55,960 bases of DNA from Castellaniella sp. (GCA_019104865.1 JAHRWZ010000076.1:1-55960); one strand, 5' to 3'. Counted from the stretch's first letter, positions 39,329-47,865 are shown. A program made the numbers and translations. The notes: generated by a model not told the origin, from the letters alone.

Positions 39329-41518
39329 GTGTCGCCCACCATCGAATTGGCGGACCAACTGTTCGAGACTGGCCCGGTCACCACGACGTCGTCCTGCGTC
39401 GAATGGGCCTACCATTCAGATGAATGGTGTTTGCGGATCGAAGCCCACGCGCCCGGTGTGTTCCGGCTGCGCTGTGGCCCGCGTACCTGGCTGGAGCCAG
39501 GCAAACCCACCCTGCGCGCCCAGCGGCAGGCCGATATGCTGTTGGCCCGCCAGGAAGCCGTCGGCGAGTTCGACTGCCAGTCGCCCGAGCCGGGGCACTG
39601 GCGGCTGAGCCACGGGGAAGCCTGTCTGGCGATCGGCGGGGCCGATCCCGTCCTGAGCCTGTCGTGTCGCGACCTCGGGGTGGCACAGGCCCGGCTGTCG
39701 GCACGACCGGTGGCGGATGCCGATGGGGAATCCTGCTGGCGGATCGAATGGTCCCTGGACGAGGACGAAGGGCTCTTCGGCCTGGGCGAGACCCTGGGCG
39801 ATCTGGACCGGCGGGCCTCGCTTCTGGTGTCCGACGCGCCTGCGGACCGCTGCCTGCCATTGGCCTGGAGCCCGCGCGGCTGGGGGGTGTATGTCAACAC
39901 GCTGGACCGGGTCGAGCACGACCTGACCGAGCAGGCGTCCTATACGATCCGCGCCCGGGGGGCAGGCCTGGATCTGTTCCTGTTCGTCGGCGAACCCGGC
40001 GAGATCCTCAATCAATACACCGCATTGACGGGGCGCGCCGGCCAGCCCAATCTCTGGCCCATGGGGGTGTGGCTGGACCAGGCCCAGGGTCAGACGGCGG
40101 AACAGAGCCTGCAGCAGATCCGCAGCTTGCGCGCGCAGGGGATGGCGCTGGATGTCCTGCGACTGGCTGACCCGGCCATCGTCGGTTTCCAGACGGATAA
40201 GCCCGTATTCGAATGGTCGGATCGCGAACCGAACTGGCGGGCGTTGGTCACCGGCGCCGAGGCGCTGGACGTGCATCTGGCGGGCAGTTGCATCCCAGGG
40301 GTGCTGCAGGGCACGCCGCTGTTCGACGAATGGGAAGACCGCGGCTGGCTGCTGTGCGATGCCGACGGGTCGGCCTGGGTATGTCCCGGGACGCCCGCGT
40401 CGGGCGGGCAGCCTTTCGGTCTGCTGGACCTGACGCACAAGGACGCCGGCCGCCTCTGGACCGAACGCCATCAGCAGGCACTGGAAGACGGCCTGGATGC
40501 GCCGGTCTGTCAGGCACAGTTCGATTTCCCGGCGGACATCGAGGCACGCGGCGGCGAGGCCGATGCCGTCCTGCGGACCAGTTATCCGCACCTGGCGCGC
40601 CGCGCCCTGTTCGATGCCGTCGCGGCGCCACGCACACCCCAGGAAGGCGTGATGCTCAGCCGTGACCTGTTCCCGGGCGTGCAGCGTTTCGCCTGGCAGC
40701 AGGGGCCCGACGTCGACAACAGCTGGGCCGGTTACGCCGAAACCCTGCGCGCCGCCCTGTCGGTGGGCAATAGCGGGGTGGCGGTACAGACGCATCGCCT
40801 GGGCAGCGCCGAACGCGCCCCCCAATCCATGACGGCCGAACTGTATCTGCGCTGGCTGGCCATGAGCGTGTTCTCCGCCAATTTCAGCCTCCAGGGTCAT
40901 CCCGATCTGATGCCGGATGCCTTCGATGCCGACACCCGCGCAAAGATCAAGCACTGGCTGCAGTGGCGCTACCGCCTGTTGCCTTACGTGGCGGGCATCA
41001 TCGACGACGCCGTGCGCACCGGCCTGCCGGTTCAGCGGTCCATGGCACAGGCGTATCCGGCCGATCCAGACGCCCATGTCTGGGACACCCAGTACCTGCT
41101 GGGGCCGGCCTTGCTGGTGGCGCCCGTCATGCAGCCGGGGGGCGAAACCGAAGTCTATCTGCCCCAGGGTGATGCCTGGTGGGATCTGAATACCGGCTGG
41201 CGCTACGAGGGCGGTACGCGCTGGACGCTGCGACCGGGGCTGGATACCCTGCCTGTCTTTGGCCGCGAGGGCCATATGCTGTGCCTGGGGCCTGTCGCCC
41301 AGCATACGGGGGAAATCAATTCCGCCCGTATCCTGGAAGAGGTCTGGATGTTCGGCATGCCCGAGCACAATCCCGTCGTGATGCGCAACAAGATCCGCGT
41401 CATGCAGATGCAGGGTTCCAGCTACATCAAAGGCCTGGAAGGCCTGCGCATCCTGCCGTCTGAAGGGCTTGAGGTCAAACGCCGCGGCGCCGAAGTCCGC
41501 ATTTCACGGGCTCGATGA
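39329..41518 (+). CDS. Divergent GH31-family protein
   Basis: A 729-residue protein related to GH31 alpha-glycosidases (YicI type). The N-terminal beta domain is followed by a barrel where GLFGLGET and the WPMGVW strand mark the family. The nucleophile aspartate appears to be D399 in AQFDFPA, and the acid/base D461 in QGPDVDNSW. However, the usual substrate-pocket Asp/Trp segment of GH31 (FHFDCFWM in E. coli YicI) is replaced here by LRLADPAIVG, and SHDIGG by THRLGS. The start is a GTG with AGAGG 8 nt upstream; the ATG at 39299 has no ribosome site. No signal peptide is seen, so it acts in the cytoplasm. Its 3' end overlaps the convergent phosphoesterase by 15 nt. Confidence 0.85.
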   Translation: MSPTIELADQLFETGPVTTTSSCVEWAYHSDEWCLRIEAHAPGVFRLRCGPRTWLEPGKPTLRAQRQADMLLARQEAVGEFDCQSPEPGHWRLSHGEACLAIGGADPVLSLSCRDLGVAQARLSARPVADADGESCWRIEWSLDEDEGLFGLGETLGDLDRRASLLVSDAPADRCLPLAWSPRGWGVYVNTLDRVEHDLTEQASYTIRARGAGLDLFLFVGEPGEILNQYTALTGRAGQPNLWPMGVWLDQAQGQTAEQSLQQIRSLRAQGMALDVLRLADPAIVGFQTDKPVFEWSDREPNWRALVTGAEALDVHLAGSCIPGVLQGTPLFDEWEDRGWLLCDADGSAWVCPGTPASGGQPFGLLDLTHKDAGRLWTERHQQALEDGLDAPVCQAQFDFPADIEARGGEADAVLRTSYPHLARRALFDAVAAPRTPQEGVMLSRDLFPGVQRFAWQQGPDVDNSWAGYAETLRAALSVGNSGVAVQTHRLGSAERAPQSMTAELYLRWLAMSVFSANFSLQGHPDLMPDAFDADTRAKIKHWLQWRYRLLPYVAGIIDDAVRTGLPVQRSMAQAYPADPDAHVWDTQYLLGPALLVAPVMQPGGETEVYLPQGDAWWDLNTGWRYEGGTRWTLRPGLDTLPVFGREGHMLCLGPVAQHTGEINSARILEEVWMFGMPEHNPVVMRNKIRVMQMQGSSYIKGLEGLRILPSEGLEVKRRGAEVRISRAR

Positions 41519-42301
41519 TTCCGTGACCGGCACGTCGACGCAGAACCCGGGGTCGAAGACCGGGTTTTCGTTGACGCCGTCGCGGCAATAGCCCCGGGGA
41601 TTGCACAGGACCCGGGTACCGCGCACGGTGTAGTCGAAACTGTCGTGAGTGTGGCCGTGGATCCACAGGCATGCGCGCCCCATCAGGCCGGTGCAGTCCG
41701 ACACGAAACCCGCGCTGACCAGGGAATCCTCGAAGCGCGGGTGCACGCTGCGCAGGCTGGGGGCGTGGTGGGTGATGACCACGGTTGGCCCGTCGAACGG
41801 CTCGTCCAGCGCACGGTCCAGCCAGTCATATTGTTCCCGGAACAGCGCGACTGCGTCTTTCGGCGTGAAACGAGAGTCGTCGCCGTTGCGGATTACCTGG
41901 AAATCCCGCATGAACTGGCCGGTCTGTTCCATGGCCTGCTCACGCAGTTCGGTGCCGAACAGCTCGAAATCGGTCCATAGCGTCGTGCCCAGGAAGCGCA
42001 CGCCGTTGATCACGGTCGCTCGCTGATCCAGCAACTGGATGCCGTGTTCGGCGGCGGCGCGTGCCAAATCGGCCCTGACCCCGGGAACATCGCCCCCGTA
42101 GAATTCGTGGTTGCCCGGCACATAGATCACCGGTCCTCGGATTCTGGCCGCCCATTGCATGGCCGCCTGAGGGCGGGCGATGTCGCCCGCCAGGATGGTG
42201 ACGTCGGCCGGGGTGTCGGGCAGTGCCAGCCCCTGCATGCTCAGGTGCAGGTCGGACAGGATTCGCAGCCGCAAGGTGGTGTGATCGTGAAAGTCGGACA
42301 T
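41504..42301 (-). CDS. Metallophosphoesterase
   Basis: A 265-residue calcineurin-like phosphoesterase with a complete metal site: ILSDLHLS, ILAGDIA, YVPGNHEFYGG, VITHHAPS and WIHGHTHDSFDY. There is no signal peptide and no extra domain. The family acts on phosphomonoesters, cyclic nucleotides or nucleic acids, so the substrate cannot be told from motifs. It converges with the GH31-like gene, their ends overlapping by 15 nt, and it is divergent from the tRNA-Lys gene. Confidence 0.9.
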   Translation of the reverse strand: MSDFHDHTTLRLRILSDLHLSMQGLALPDTPADVTILAGDIARPQAAMQWAARIRGPVIYVPGNHEFYGGDVPGVRADLARAAAEHGIQLLDQRATVINGVRFLGTTLWTDFELFGTELREQAMEQTGQFMRDFQVIRNGDDSRFTPKDAVALFREQYDWLDRALDEPFDGPTVVITHHAPSLRSVHPRFEDSLVSAGFVSDCTGLMGRACLWIHGHTHDSFDYTVRGTRVLCNPRGYCRDGVNENPVFDPGFCVDVPVTESSSP

Positions 42302-42374
42302 GACGATGGGGTCTCCGGAGTTCAGTAACGCTTGACGATATTCTTATAAAGTGCCAAAATTTAAGGCTTATGTT

Positions 42375-42450
42375 GGGTCGTTAGCTCAGTCGGTAGAGCA
42401 CCGGACTTTTAATCCGTTGGTCGCGCGTTCGAGCCGCGCACGACCCACCA
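42375..42450 (+). tRNA. tRNA-Lys (anticodon TTT)
   Basis: A 76-nt cloverleaf. The acceptor stem is GGGTCGT with ACGACCC, the D-loop has AGCTCAGTCGGTAGAGC, the anticodon loop is CTTTTAA giving anticodon TTT, and the T-arm is GCGCG-TTCGAGC-CGCGC. The discriminator base is A and the CCA end is encoded at 42448-42450. Confidence 0.97.
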
Positions 42451-42676
42451 CATTTTCCCAGGTGTCTGGCATTGGCCCAGGCACTGTCAAAAAATCCTCC
42501 TTGTCTGCCGTGCCAGCCAATCGGTCCGCTCACGGCCTGTCTCCGGACCCGCCCTGCGGCCACCGCCCAGGTTGCTCGAAGATGCCAAACGTCTGGGCAA
42601 CACACATCTGCTTGATATTCTGCCGCCCCGATCGGGCGGGTGTGAATCCGTGTTTGTGCGCATTCTTGTTCTCATT

Positions 42677-42692
42677 TGAAACAATTGCTTCA
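42677..42692. promoter_or_regulatory. Inverted repeat upstream of metN, first
   Basis: TGAAACAATTGCTTCA is a near-perfect 16-bp palindrome centred on CAATTG, with one non-matching pair. It resembles a dimeric repressor or activator site. It is about 140 nt before the metN start. The outer TGAA/TTCA recalls MetR boxes, but the spacing is 8 rather than 5. Confidence 0.4.
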
Positions 42693-42718
42693 GTCGTTCG
42701 GGCGGAGGATATCGTTTG

Positions 42719-42747
42719 GTAGCTTATAAATTTACGTTATATGCTAC
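42719..42747. promoter_or_regulatory. Inverted repeat upstream of metN, second
   Basis: GTAGCTTATAA at 42719-42729 and TTATATGCTAC at 42737-42747 are inverted arms with one mismatch and a 7-nt centre. The right arm holds TTATAT, a possible -10 box, with TTTGGT 16 nt upstream, so an operator overlapping the metN promoter is plausible. Confidence 0.45.
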
Positions 42748-42832
42748 GAGGTTAACCGGGGAAGTGGGCATGGTAAATTCACGTCTTGTATCCTGCTGAT
42801 CCGGGATCTTGCCATTTGAGTGACCCTGTATC

Positions 42833-43846
42833 TTGATCGATCTCGAGAACATCCGTAAAACCTATGAATCGGCCGGCCGCACCGTTCACGCGCTGGCCGA
42901 TGTCAATCTGAACATCCGCGAAGGCGAGGTCTTCGGCATCATCGGCCGCTCCGGTGCCGGCAAAAGTACGCTCATCCGGATGCTCAATCTGCTGGAGCGC
43001 CCCACCGAGGGCAGCGTGCGGGTGGATGGGCGTGACATCACCGCCTATCCGGATGCGCAGTTGCGCGAATACCGGCGCACGGTGGGCATGATCTTCCAGC
43101 ACTTCAACCTGTTGCGCGCGCGCACGGTCATGGATAACGTCTGCTTTCCGCTGCGTCTGTCGGGCATGCCAAAGGCCGACCGCGAAGCGCGTGCCCGCGA
43201 GGTCCTGAATCTGGTTGGCCTGTCCGATCACGCGCACAAATATCCTGGGCAGCTGTCGGGCGGCCAGCAGCAGCGGGTGGGTATCGCGCGGGCGCTGGCC
43301 AGCAGGCCGCGCCTGTTGCTGTGCGACGAGGCCACGTCCGCCCTGGATCCGGAAACCACGCAATCCATCCTGCGACTGTTGGGCGACATCAATCAGCGTC
43401 TGGGGTTGACCATTGTGCTGATCACCCACAGCATGGATGTGATCCGCGCCGTCTGCGATCGGGTGGCCGTGATCGAATCCGGGCGTATTGTCGAGGTCGG
43501 CCAGGTGCTGGAAGTCTTCCTGCATCCGCAGCACGCCGCGACCCGCGCGCTTCTGTCGGAAAGCGGGCTGGATGGAGGCGAAGGCTGGCGCGCGATGGCC
43601 GACGGCCTGCCCGGCCGGTTGCTGCGGCTCAGTTTTCGCGGGGAAGACACTTCCCGGCCCCTGCTCAGCCGTCTCAGTCGGGATTTGAATCTGGATCTCA
43701 GCATCCTGCAGGGGTCCGTCGGGCGGATCAAGGACACCCCCTACGGTCAGTTGATCGTCGCGGCCGATGGGGCCAGCGCCGATCTCGATGCGCTGCCGGG
43801 TACGCTGGACGAGGCTGGAGTGCACTACGAGGTGCTGCGGACATGA
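42833..43846 (+). CDS. metN: Methionine ABC transporter ATP-binding protein MetN
   Basis: MetN is the ATPase of the methionine importer. The 337-residue protein has Walker A GRSGAGKST, signature [16 protein letters not shown], Walker B LLLCDEATSALDPET, and switch LITHSMDV. A C-terminal NIL domain (about residues 255-337, LLRLSFRGEDTSRPLLSRL onward) is the regulatory part that binds methionine and inhibits transport. The start is a TTG, chosen because MIDLENIRKTY matches the family opening exactly; no ATG or GTG in frame fits and no clear ribosome site is seen. It overlaps metI by 4 nt. Confidence 0.93.
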   Translation: MIDLENIRKTYESAGRTVHALADVNLNIREGEVFGIIGRSGAGKSTLIRMLNLLERPTEGSVRVDGRDITAYPDAQLREYRRTVGMIFQHFNLLRARTVMDNVCFPLRLSGMPKADREARAREVLNLVGLSDHAHKYPGQLSGGQQQRVGIARALASRPRLLLCDEATSALDPETTQSILRLLGDINQRLGLTIVLITHSMDVIRAVCDRVAVIESGRIVEVGQVLEVFLHPQHAATRALLSESGLDGGEGWRAMADGLPGRLLRLSFRGEDTSRPLLSRLSRDLNLDLSILQGSVGRIKDTPYGQLIVAADGASADLDALPGTLDEAGVHYEVLRT

Positions 43847-44499
43847 TGGCCAATGTGGATTGGTGGATGATCGGCGAAGCGACGATCGACACCCTGCTGA
43901 TGACAGGCTTTTCCCTGCTGTTCACGATCCTGATCGGCCTGCCGGTCGGCGTGCTGCTGTTTCTGACCAGCCCGGGCCAGATGATGAGCAACCGGGGGGT
44001 TTATCAGGGCGTGGCCTTCATCGTGAACGTGCTGCGCTCGGTGCCGTTCCTGATCCTGCTGATCGTGATGATCCCCATGTCTCGCCTGCTGGTCGGGACG
44101 GCGCTGGGCGTGCAGGGGTCGATCCCGCCGCTGGTCGCCAGCGCGGCGCCATTCTTTGCCCGGCTGGTGGAAAACGTGCTGCGTGAACTCGATCCCGGCG
44201 TCAGCGAAGCCTGCCGCTCGATGGGGGCGACTTCGGGCCAGACCGTGCTGTGGGCGCTGCTGCCCGAGGCCACCACCGGCATCCTGGCCGCAGTCGTCGT
44301 CACCGCCATCACCCTCGTGGGCTATTCCGCCATGTCGGGCGTGATCGGCGGCGGTGGGCTGGGGGATCTGGCGGTCCGCTACGGATATCAGCGCTATCAG
44401 GGTGACGTGATGGCGGTGACGGTCGTGGTCCTGGTGATCATGGTGCAGGTGTTTCAGGTGCTGGGCGACCGCTGGGTGGCCCGGCTCAATCGACGGTAG
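43843..44499 (+). CDS. metI: Methionine ABC transporter permease MetI
   Basis: MetI is the inner membrane permease of the methionine importer. The 218-residue protein has five hydrophobic segments. The family's GTALGVQGSIPPLVASAAPFFARLVE stretch (interrupted by helices) and the EAA-type coupling loop ELDPGVSEACRSMGAT are present, followed by YSAMSGVIGGGGLGDLAVRYGYQRY. The start at 43843 overlaps the metN stop; the next codon is a second ATG. It is followed by metQ after 58 nt. Confidence 0.95.
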   Translation: MMANVDWWMIGEATIDTLLMTGFSLLFTILIGLPVGVLLFLTSPGQMMSNRGVYQGVAFIVNVLRSVPFLILLIVMIPMSRLLVGTALGVQGSIPPLVASAAPFFARLVENVLRELDPGVSEACRSMGATSGQTVLWALLPEATTGILAAVVVTAITLVGYSAMSGVIGGGGLGDLAVRYGYQRYQGDVMAVTVVVLVIMVQVFQVLGDRWVARLNRR

Positions 44500-44557
44500 T
44501 TTTTCGTGGGCGGTGCCGAGGTACCGCCCATCCGTGATTCTTTCAAGGAGATCGTTC

Positions 44558-45343
44558 ATGTTCAAGAAATTCGTGCCGGCCTTGGCGCTGGCCCTGCCGC
44601 TGGTTTTTGCGGCGCCCGCCCATGCCGTCAAACTGACCGTGGCGGCGACGCCCGTCCCCCACGCCGAGCTGCTGGAATTCGTCAAGCCGGATCTGGCCAA
44701 GGAAGGCGTGGATCTGGACATCAAGGTCTTCACCGACTACGTCCAGCCCAATCTCCAGGTCGCCGACAAGCAGATCGACGTCAACTTCTTCCAGCACCAG
44801 CCTTACCTGAATTCCTTCAACAAGGAACACGACACGCATCTGGTGTCGGTCGGTCTGGTCCACGTCGAGCCGTTCGGTGCGTATTCCAAAAAAATCAAGA
44901 ACATCAAGGACCTGAAGGACGGCGCCCTGGTTGCCATCCCGAACGATCCGTCCAATGGCGCGCGCGCGTTGCTGCTGCTGCAGAAGCAAGGCCTGATCAA
45001 ACTGAAGGATCCCAGCAATATCCTGGCGACGGCCCGCGACGTGGTCGATAACCCGAAGCACCTGAAGTTCCGCGAACTGGAAGCCGCCACGCTGCCGCGC
45101 GTGCTGCCAGACGTGGATTTGGCCCTGATCAACACGAACTATGCGCTGGAAGCGGGCCTGAACCCGATCAAGGACGCCTTGTTCATCGAGGACAAGGACT
45201 CGCCCTATGCCAATATCGTGGTGACCCGTGCTGACCGCAAGGGTGACCCGGCCATCCGCAAGCTGGTCGATGCCCTGCATACCGCCAAGGTCCGCGACTA
45301 CATCCTGACCCACTACAAGGGTGCCATCGTGCCAGCATTCTGA
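44558..45343 (+). CDS. metQ: Methionine ABC transporter substrate-binding protein MetQ
   Basis: A 261-residue binding protein of the NlpA/MetQ family. A Sec signal peptide with cleavage after AHA at about residue 24 leads to mature start VKLTVAATPVPHAELL, the family pattern. There is no lipobox cysteine, so it is a soluble periplasmic protein, unlike the E. coli lipoprotein. Ligand-site segments include FTDYVQPNLQV, NFFQHQPYLN, IPNDPSNGARALLLL and LINTNYALEAGLNP. AAGGAG lies 7 nt before the ATG. It completes metNIQ. Confidence 0.94.
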   Translation: MFKKFVPALALALPLVFAAPAHAVKLTVAATPVPHAELLEFVKPDLAKEGVDLDIKVFTDYVQPNLQVADKQIDVNFFQHQPYLNSFNKEHDTHLVSVGLVHVEPFGAYSKKIKNIKDLKDGALVAIPNDPSNGARALLLLQKQGLIKLKDPSNILATARDVVDNPKHLKFRELEAATLPRVLPDVDLALINTNYALEAGLNPIKDALFIEDKDSPYANIVVTRADRKGDPAIRKLVDALHTAKVRDYILTHYKGAIVPAF

Positions 45344-45362
45344 GGCGCCTGGCTGCTTTGGG

Positions 45363-45387
45363 AATCCCCTTGAAACCCTAGGGGATT
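45363..45387 (+). terminator. Hairpin after metQ
   Basis: AATCCCCT at 45363-45370 pairs with AGGGGATT at 45380-45387 across a 9-nt loop, 20 nt after the metQ stop. A T-run is lacking, so it is a weak terminator candidate. Confidence 0.4.
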
Positions 45388-45403
45388 TCCCCAAAATCTG
45401 GTA

Positions 45404-45451
45404 AAAGACCCGGATTTTCTGTCGCCGCAGCGACAGAGATTCCGGGTCTTT
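45404..45451 (+). terminator. Long bipartite hairpin between metQ and glnH
   Basis: An 11-bp outer stem (AAAGACCCGGA / TCCGGGTCTTT) encloses a 7-bp inner stem (CTGTCGC / GCGACAG) with a CGCA loop, separated by a small internal loop (TTTT opposite AGAT). It ends 65 nt before glnH. It may end the metNIQ transcript, although the T-run is short. Confidence 0.55.
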
Positions 45452-45516
45452 CAGTTAAGATGGACGCTTGGCGCGGCGCGAAGGCCGCCTCTGAATCATC
45501 CCACAAGGAGTCCCAG

Positions 45517-46266
45517 ATGATGTTGCCCAAATCCCTGAAAGCCGCCCTGCTGGGGCTGGCCTTTTCATTGGCGCTGCCGGTCGCCCATGCGGCGGAAAAA
45601 GACCTCGTGGTCGCCACCGACACGGCCTTCGTGCCCTTCGAGTTCAAGCAGGACGGCAAGTACACCGGATTCGACATCCAGCTATGGCAGGCCATCGCAA
45701 AGCAGGCCGGCCTGAAATATCGCCTGCAGCCCATGGATTTCAACGGCATCATCCCGGGCCTGCAGACGCACAACATCGACGTGGCGCTGGCGGGGATCAC
45801 CATCCGCCCGGATCGCGCGAAGGTCATCGATTTTTCCGACCCTTACTATGAATCCGGCCTGGCGATCCTGGTCAACAAGGACAGTTCGATCAAGACCGCC
45901 AAAGACCTGGAAAACAAGACAGTCGCCGTCAAGATCGGCACCGCCACCGTGGACTACATGAAGGCCAACGTGCCTTCGGCCAAACTCAAGCTCTTCCCCA
46001 ACATCGACAACGCGTTCCTGGAACTGGCGACCGGCCGGGTCGATGCCGTGGTGCACGATACGCCCAACGTCCAGTACTACGCCAAGACTGCCGGCCAGGG
46101 CAAGGTCAAGGTCGTCGGATCCCTGAAGAGCGGCGACTTCTATGGCATCGCCTTCCCGAAGGACAGCAAGCTGGTCCCGGTCGTCAACAAGGCGCTGGCC
46201 GACCTGAAGGCCAACGGCACCTACGACACACTCTACGAAACCTGGTTCGGCAAGAAGCCGGATTGA
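45517..46266 (+). CDS. glnH: Glutamine-type amino acid ABC transporter substrate-binding protein
   Basis: A 249-residue periplasmic binding protein of the polar amino acid family (SBP_bac_3). A Sec signal peptide ends at about residue 25 (AHA|AEKD). The mature start is LVVATDTAFVPFEFKQDGKYTGFDIQLW, the classic glutamine-type opening; the ligand-binding Arg/Asp pair appears in AGITIRPDRAKVIDFSDPYYESG. AAGGAG lies 8 nt before the ATG at 45517. It leads the glnH-glnP-glnQ set. Glutamine is the best guess from closeness to E. coli GlnH, but related amino acids are possible. Confidence 0.9.
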   Translation: MMLPKSLKAALLGLAFSLALPVAHAAEKDLVVATDTAFVPFEFKQDGKYTGFDIQLWQAIAKQAGLKYRLQPMDFNGIIPGLQTHNIDVALAGITIRPDRAKVIDFSDPYYESGLAILVNKDSSIKTAKDLENKTVAVKIGTATVDYMKANVPSAKLKLFPNIDNAFLELATGRVDAVVHDTPNVQYYAKTAGQGKVKVVGSLKSGDFYGIAFPKDSKLVPVVNKALADLKANGTYDTLYETWFGKKPD

Positions 46267-46293
46267 CGCTTCCGTCGCCGATAGGGTGATTCT

Positions 46294-47133
46294 GTGACTT
46301 TCGAATGGTCCGCTATCTGGGCGGCTTGGCCAGACCTCATGGCCGGTGCCTGGATGACGATCCAGATCACGGTTCTGGGTCTGGTGGGTGGCACGATCAT
46401 CGGCGGGCTGGCCGGCGTGGTGGTCACCTATGTGCCCATTCCGGTCACGCGCCGCAACCTGGCCTGGACCGTCCTGGCGCTGGTCGTCGTCTATGCGCTG
46501 CTGCGGCTGTCGTCCTGGCTGAGCAGCGGTCCGCTGGCCGGTGTGGCGCCGGAAATTTCCTGGGCAGTGCGGCTGGCGGTGCTGGCGGTCGTCCTGTGGC
46601 GTTGTCTGGCCTGGATTCCGGTCGTGCTGTCGATCATCGCCCAGATTTACATCCTGCTGATGCGCGGCACGCCGATCGTCGTGCAGGTGATGTTCATCTA
46701 CTTCGCCCTGCCGCTGCTCGTCAATCTGCGCATCGACGGCTTTACGGCGGCCATCTTCACGCTGATGATCAATTCCGGCGCCTATATCGCCGAGATCGTG
46801 CGCGGCGGCCTGCTGTCGGTCCCCAAGGGCCTCCAGGAAGCCGGTCAGGCCATGGGGCTGCCGTTCTACAAGATCCTGGCGCATATCATCGGCCCGGTGG
46901 CGCTGCGGCGCATGATTCCCACGATGGGCAATCAGTGCATCATCAGCCTGAAGGATTCCTCGTTGTTCATTGTCATCGGTGTGGCCGAGCTGACCCGCCA
47001 GGGCCAGGAAATCATCGCCGGCAATTTCCGCGCCGTCGAGATCTGGGCGGCGGTCGCGGTAATCTACCTGATCATGACCGGCTTCATCGCGCTGGCGCTC
47101 AAATTCATTGAACACAGGACGCGCATCGTATGA
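46294..47133 (+). CDS. glnP: Glutamine-type amino acid ABC transporter permease
   Basis: A 279-residue permease of the polar amino acid importer. After the first helix (about residues 20-45), a stretch of about 60 residues containing two further hydrophobic segments ([17 protein letters not shown] and [16 protein letters not shown]) precedes the usual [20 protein letters not shown] segment. E. coli GlnP has 219 residues, so this part is extra. The coupling loop is [17 protein letters not shown], and the C-terminal helices follow normally. The GTG start has AGGGTGA about 8 nt upstream. It overlaps glnQ by 4 nt. Confidence 0.9.
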   Translation: MTFEWSAIWAAWPDLMAGAWMTIQITVLGLVGGTIIGGLAGVVVTYVPIPVTRRNLAWTVLALVVVYALLRLSSWLSSGPLAGVAPEISWAVRLAVLAVVLWRCLAWIPVVLSIIAQIYILLMRGTPIVVQVMFIYFALPLLVNLRIDGFTAAIFTLMINSGAYIAEIVRGGLLSVPKGLQEAGQAMGLPFYKILAHIIGPVALRRMIPTMGNQCIISLKDSSLFIVIGVAELTRQGQEIIAGNFRAVEIWAAVAVIYLIMTGFIALALKFIEHRTRIV

Positions 47134-47858
47134 GCATCGTCGAGTTCAAGAACGTCACCAAATGTTTTGGCGAGAACGTCGTGCTCGATGGGATCAGTCT
47201 ATCCATCGATCCCGGCGAGGTCGTGGTCGTCGTCGGTCCTTCCGGGTCGGGCAAATCGACCTTTCTGCGTTGCATCAACGTCCTGGAAACGATCCAGGGC
47301 GGTGACATCGTCGTCAACGGACACAGCGTTCACGGCAAGGCCTCGCAGGTTCGCGAATTGCGCCGCGAGGCCGGCATGGTATTTCAGCAGTTCAATTTGT
47401 TTCCGCAGCTGACCGCGCTGGAAAATGTCATGTTTGGCCCGCTCCATACCCGGGGGACGTCCAAGGCCCAGGCACGAGAGCAGGCGCAGGAACTGCTGCG
47501 CAAGGTCGGCTTGGCCGAACGTGCCGGCCATTATCCCGGACAGCTCTCGGGCGGGCAGCAGCAGCGGGTTGCCATTGCCCGGGCGCTGGCCATCAAGCCA
47601 ATGCTGATGTTGTTCGACGAGCCCACCTCGGCACTGGATCCCGAATTGCGCCACGAGGTCCTGAGAGTGATGCAGGATGTAGCCGAGGAAGGCATGACCA
47701 TGATCGTGGTCACGCATGAAATGGAATTCGCCCGCAAGGTCGGCAGCCGGCTGATCTTCATGGATCAGGGCAAGATCGCCGAGGACGGCATCCCCGAAAC
47801 CCTGCTCAGCCACCCGCCCAGCCAGCGGCTGCGGGATTTCCTTCAGCACGTGTCTTGA
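47130..47858 (+). CDS. glnQ: Glutamine-type amino acid ABC transporter ATP-binding protein
   Basis: A 242-residue ATPase of the polar amino acid importer family. Motifs: Walker [27 protein letters not shown] after the Q-loop, signature [16 protein letters not shown], Walker [21 protein letters not shown] and switch [12 protein letters not shown]. Its size and ending (LRDFLQHV) match GlnQ. It overlaps glnP by 4 nt and converges with the coiled-coil membrane protein gene, leaving 7 nt between the stops. Confidence 0.94.
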   Translation: MSIVEFKNVTKCFGENVVLDGISLSIDPGEVVVVVGPSGSGKSTFLRCINVLETIQGGDIVVNGHSVHGKASQVRELRREAGMVFQQFNLFPQLTALENVMFGPLHTRGTSKAQAREQAQELLRKVGLAERAGHYPGQLSGGQQQRVAIARALAIKPMLMLFDEPTSALDPELRHEVLRVMQDVAEEGMTMIVVTHEMEFARKVGSRLIFMDQGKIAEDGIPETLLSHPPSQRLRDFLQHVS

Positions 47859-47865
47859 TTGGGTG

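Larger units (their letters stand above)
42451..42832. other. Non-coding leader between tRNA-Lys and metN
   Basis: This 382-nt stretch holds no supportable gene; open frames crossing it start inside or before the tRNA and have no family pattern. From about 42630 it is clearly more AT-rich than the surroundings. It contains two inverted repeats described separately and is presumably the regulatory region of metNIQ. Confidence 0.7.

Noticed and set aside
42351..42722. 123-residue open frame covering tRNA-Lys and the metN leader
   Set aside because: It reads through the tRNA and the non-coding leader and has no family similarity.
42451..42832. Genomic island or prophage attachment downstream of tRNA-Lys
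   Set aside because: There is no integrase, no mobile gene and no direct repeat of the tRNA 3' end in the window; ordinary transporter genes follow.
42693..42832. SAM-type riboswitch before metN
   Set aside because: No conserved SAM riboswitch core could be recognised by eye, although methionine genes often carry one; only inverted repeats are visible.
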